This document shows, piece by piece, positions 29,704 to 31,695 of a stretch of DNA of 31,695 nt; position 1 is the stretch's first letter; each line of letters begins with the position of its first letter. The DNA comes from SIG575 sp045542485 (GTDB lineage Bacteria > Bacillota > Clostridia > Oscillospirales > Acutalibacteraceae): positions 1 through 31,695 of the forward strand of contig JAZQLC010000013.1 of assembly GCA_045542485.1 (NCBI GenBank). The letters run 5' to 3'. The notes under the pieces are model-generated. The model made no database searches and had not been told where the DNA came from. It saw only the letters and a list, made by a program, of their open reading frames with translations. A program made the position numbers and the translations under genes.

Positions 29704-31695
29704 ATGCGAATCGGACTTGATATCGGCTCTACAACGCTCAAATGTGTTGTTCTTGATGATAAGGATAACCTTGTTTACAGCGAGTATGAGCGTCATTTTT
29801 CAATGATAAGAGAAAAAGCAGTTAATATGCTTAAAAGAATAAGTGCGGAATTTCCTGAAAAAGAAATGAGTCTTTCTGTTTCAGGTTCAGCAGGTATGGG
29901 AATCGCACAGAATGCAGGTGTAAATTTTGTTCAGGAGGTTTACGCAACGAAAAAGGCTGTCGACCGTTTAATTCCCGGAACAGATGTGGTAATTGAATTG
30001 GGCGGTGAAGACGCGAAAATCATTTTCCTTGACGGAACACTTGAGGTCAGAATGAATGGTTCCTGCGCAGGTGGTACAGGTGCTTTTGTTGACCAGATGG
30101 CATCTCTTTTGTCTGTTGACGCAATAGAGCTGAACGAACTTGCAAAAGATGCTGAAAAGATTTACACTGTGGCATCCCGTTGCGGCGTTTTTGCAAAATC
30201 AGATATTCAGCCGCTGCTCAATCAGGGTGCTAAAAAAACTGATGTTGCGGCAAGTATTTTTGCAGCAGTTGTAAATCAGACGATTGCAGGTCTTGCTCAG
30301 GGCAGGGAGATAAAGGGAAAAATCGTTTATCTTGGAGGACCTCTCACATTTTTCTCTCAGCTTCGTGAAAGCTTCGATAAATCTCTTGAAACAAAGGGAA
30401 TTTCACCTGAAAATTCACTGTATTATGTTGCTATCGGCACTGCACTTCTGTCCGACGGTATAAAAGAAAAACTCGATGTCTTTATCGAAAAATTTCAGAA
30501 CGCAGAAACGGATGCTGAATACAAAGCTTCAGACCCGCTTTTTGAAAGCAAAGAAGACTTTGAGTCTTTCAGGGAGAGACATTCTCTTGCAAAGGTTGAG
30601 GAAACTGTATCTGCAGATGAGGTTTATCTTGGCATTGACGCCGGTTCAACAACAATCAAGGCAGTTGCCATCGACAGTGACGGCAGAATTCTCACTTCTC
30701 AGTATATGCCTAACCACGGAAATCCCGTGACACATATCAGAACTTTTCTCGAAAAATTCTATGAAGATTATCCCGATACGAAAATTCTTTCAAGTGCAGT
30801 TACGGGATACGGAGAAGAAATCATCAGAAATGCTTTTTCGGTAGATTTCGGTATTGTTGAAACAATGGCACATTTTATTGCCGCTAAAAATTTCTGCCCC
30901 GATGTAGATTTTATTATTGATATCGGCGGTCAGGATATTAAGTGCTTCAAAATAAGAAACGGCGTTGTAGACAACATTTTCCTTAACGAAGCCTGTTCAT
31001 CAGGCTGCGGCTCTTTCCTGCAAACATTCGCAGGAGCTCTCGGATATTCAATTGAAGACTTTTCTCAGCTTGGTCTTTTTGCGGACAAGCCCGTTGATTT
31101 AGGCTCAAGATGCACTGTTTTTATGAATTCCTCCGTCAAACAGGCACAGAAAGACGGCGCAACAATTGAAAACATCTCGGCAGGACTTTCATCAAGTGTT
31201 GTCAAGAATGCAATCTATAAGGTTATCAGAGCCTCAGGTGCAGATGACCTTGGTGAAAATATCGTTGTTCAGGGTGGTACTTTCTATAACGATGCAGTTT
31301 TACGGGCATTTGAAAAGGAAATCGGCAGAAATGTTATCCGTCCCTCTATTTCGGGACTTATGGGTGCTTACGGTGCCGCGCTTTATGCTAAAAGCAGACG
31401 CAAGGGAGAATCAACCGTTATTTCTTCCGAGGCCCTGAGAAACTTTGAACATAAGTCAAAAGCCATTACCTGCAAGGGTTGTTCAAACAACTGCAAACTG
31501 ACGGTAAACGATTTCGGAAACGGCAAAAAATATATAAGCGGTAACAGATGTGAAAAGCCCATAACAAACAGCAAGTCAACCGATGAAAGCCTTAATATGT
31601 TTTCTTTCAAGAGAAATCTGCTTGATAGTTACAAATCTCCCCGGTCGGTAAGAGGCAGAATCGGTATACCTATGGGACTTAATATGTATGAGCTG
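29704..31695 (+). CDS. 2-hydroxyacyl-CoA dehydratase activase, tandem giant form, 5' part (runs off the window)
   Basis: 664 codons without a stop from ATG 29704 to the window end, which sits behind GGTGG. Two BadF/BcrA-type ATPase domains occur in tandem. Domain 1 has IGLDIGSTTLK (3-13), GSCAGGTGAF (119-128, Cys121) and SRCGVFAKSDIQP (Cys160). Domain 2 has LGIDAGSTTIKAV (309-321), EACSSGCGSF (429-438, Cys431 and Cys435) and SRCTVFMNSS (Cys470). In the archetype HgdC a single 4Fe-4S cluster bridges two subunits through two cysteines; here both halves keep the pair. A third cysteine cluster (C590, C593, C597, C616) and GRIGIPMGLNMYE (651-663) begin the DUF2229 part, so the full protein should be about 1,400 residues. 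It reduces a dehydratase by ATP-driven electron transfer; the partner is not in the window. Confidence 0.93.
   Translation, partial: MRIGLDIGSTTLKCVVLDDKDNLVYSEYERHFSMIREKAVNMLKRISAEFPEKEMSLSVSGSAGMGIAQNAGVNFVQEVYATKKAVDRLIPGTDVVIELGGEDAKIIFLDGTLEVRMNGSCAGGTGAFVDQMASLLSVDAIELNELAKDAEKIYTVASRCGVFAKSDIQPLLNQGAKKTDVAASIFAAVVNQTIAGLAQGREIKGKIVYLGGPLTFFSQLRESFDKSLETKGISPENSLYYVAIGTALLSDGIKEKLDVFIEKFQNAETDAEYKASDPLFESKEDFESFRERHSLAKVEETVSADEVYLGIDAGSTTIKAVAIDSDGRILTSQYMPNHGNPVTHIRTFLEKFYEDYPDTKILSSAVTGYGEEIIRNAFSVDFGIVETMAHFIAAKNFCPDVDFIIDIGGQDIKCFKIRNGVVDNIFLNEACSSGCGSFLQTFAGALGYSIEDFSQLGLFADKPVDLGSRCTVFMNSSVKQAQKDGATIENISAGLSSSVVKNAIYKVIRASGADDLGENIVVQGGTFYNDAVLRAFEKEIGRNVIRPSISGLMGAYGAALYAKSRRKGESTVISSEALRNFEHKSKAITCKGCSNNCKLTVNDFGNGKKYISGNRCEKPITNSKSTDESLNMFSFKRNLLDSYKSPRSVRGRIGIPMGLNMYEL

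Noticed and set aside
30476..31438. Short plus-strand frames at the right end
   Set aside because: They lie in other frames of the continuous 664-codon activase gene, which has no stop before the window end.

Overview
The window looks like chromosomal DNA from an anaerobic, low-GC Firmicute, probably a gut Clostridium-type organism (Oscillospiraceae/Lachnospiraceae-like). Reasons: a T-box leader, AAGGAGG-type ribosome sites, near-consensus TTGACA-17-TATAAT promoters, oxygen-sensitive Fe-S enzymes (2-hydroxyacyl-CoA dehydratase activase, a clostridial-type flavin reductase, a radical SAM enzyme) and glycosidases for host or plant glycans. The taxon is an inference. I see no rRNA, tRNA, CRISPR array, IS element or prophage gene. 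Genes are tightly packed. The only gene-free stretch over 300 bases (4623-5020) holds a T-box leader, its promoter and the terminator of the next gene.

Left part (1-7.1 kb, all minus strand): the 5' part of a branched-chain aminotransferase (ilvE); a two-gene operon under a T-box with a probable leucine (CTC) specifier; and an old-yellow-enzyme/FAD reductase with its own promoter and terminator. The operon encodes an isopropylmalate-synthase-like protein whose usual metal ligands are all replaced, then a fusion of a sugar-isomerase-like TIM barrel to an acyl-CoA synthetase. This operon is the most unusual part of the window.

Middle part (7.2-15.5 kb): small carbohydrate and phosphodiester units on alternating strands. 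They are a membrane/helical-repeat protein + GDPD + GH43 operon, an acyltransferase 3, a secreted GH99/71-like hydrolase + SemiSWEET-like half transporter + DUF4886 operon, a GH29 alpha-fucosidase, and an atypical GDPD. Then come a GT2 glycosyltransferase and a divergent B12-binding radical SAM enzyme (15.6-18.4 kb).

Right part (18.6-31.7 kb): an M20 peptidase (CPS1/PM20D1-like) + YfcC-family transporter operon, a long-chain acyl-CoA synthetase, a secreted ceramidase-fold protein, a minus-strand epimerase + membrane protein pair, a secreted GH36 alpha-galactosidase-like enzyme, and the first 664 codons of a giant tandem dehydratase activase that runs off the window.

Regulatory architecture is regular. 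Five divergent gene pairs share back-to-back promoters whose -35 boxes lie 2 to 30 bp apart, and four convergent pairs share one bidirectional terminator. For many genes the promoter lies inside the longest open frame, so I moved starts downstream to an ATG/GTG/TTG with a ribosome site.
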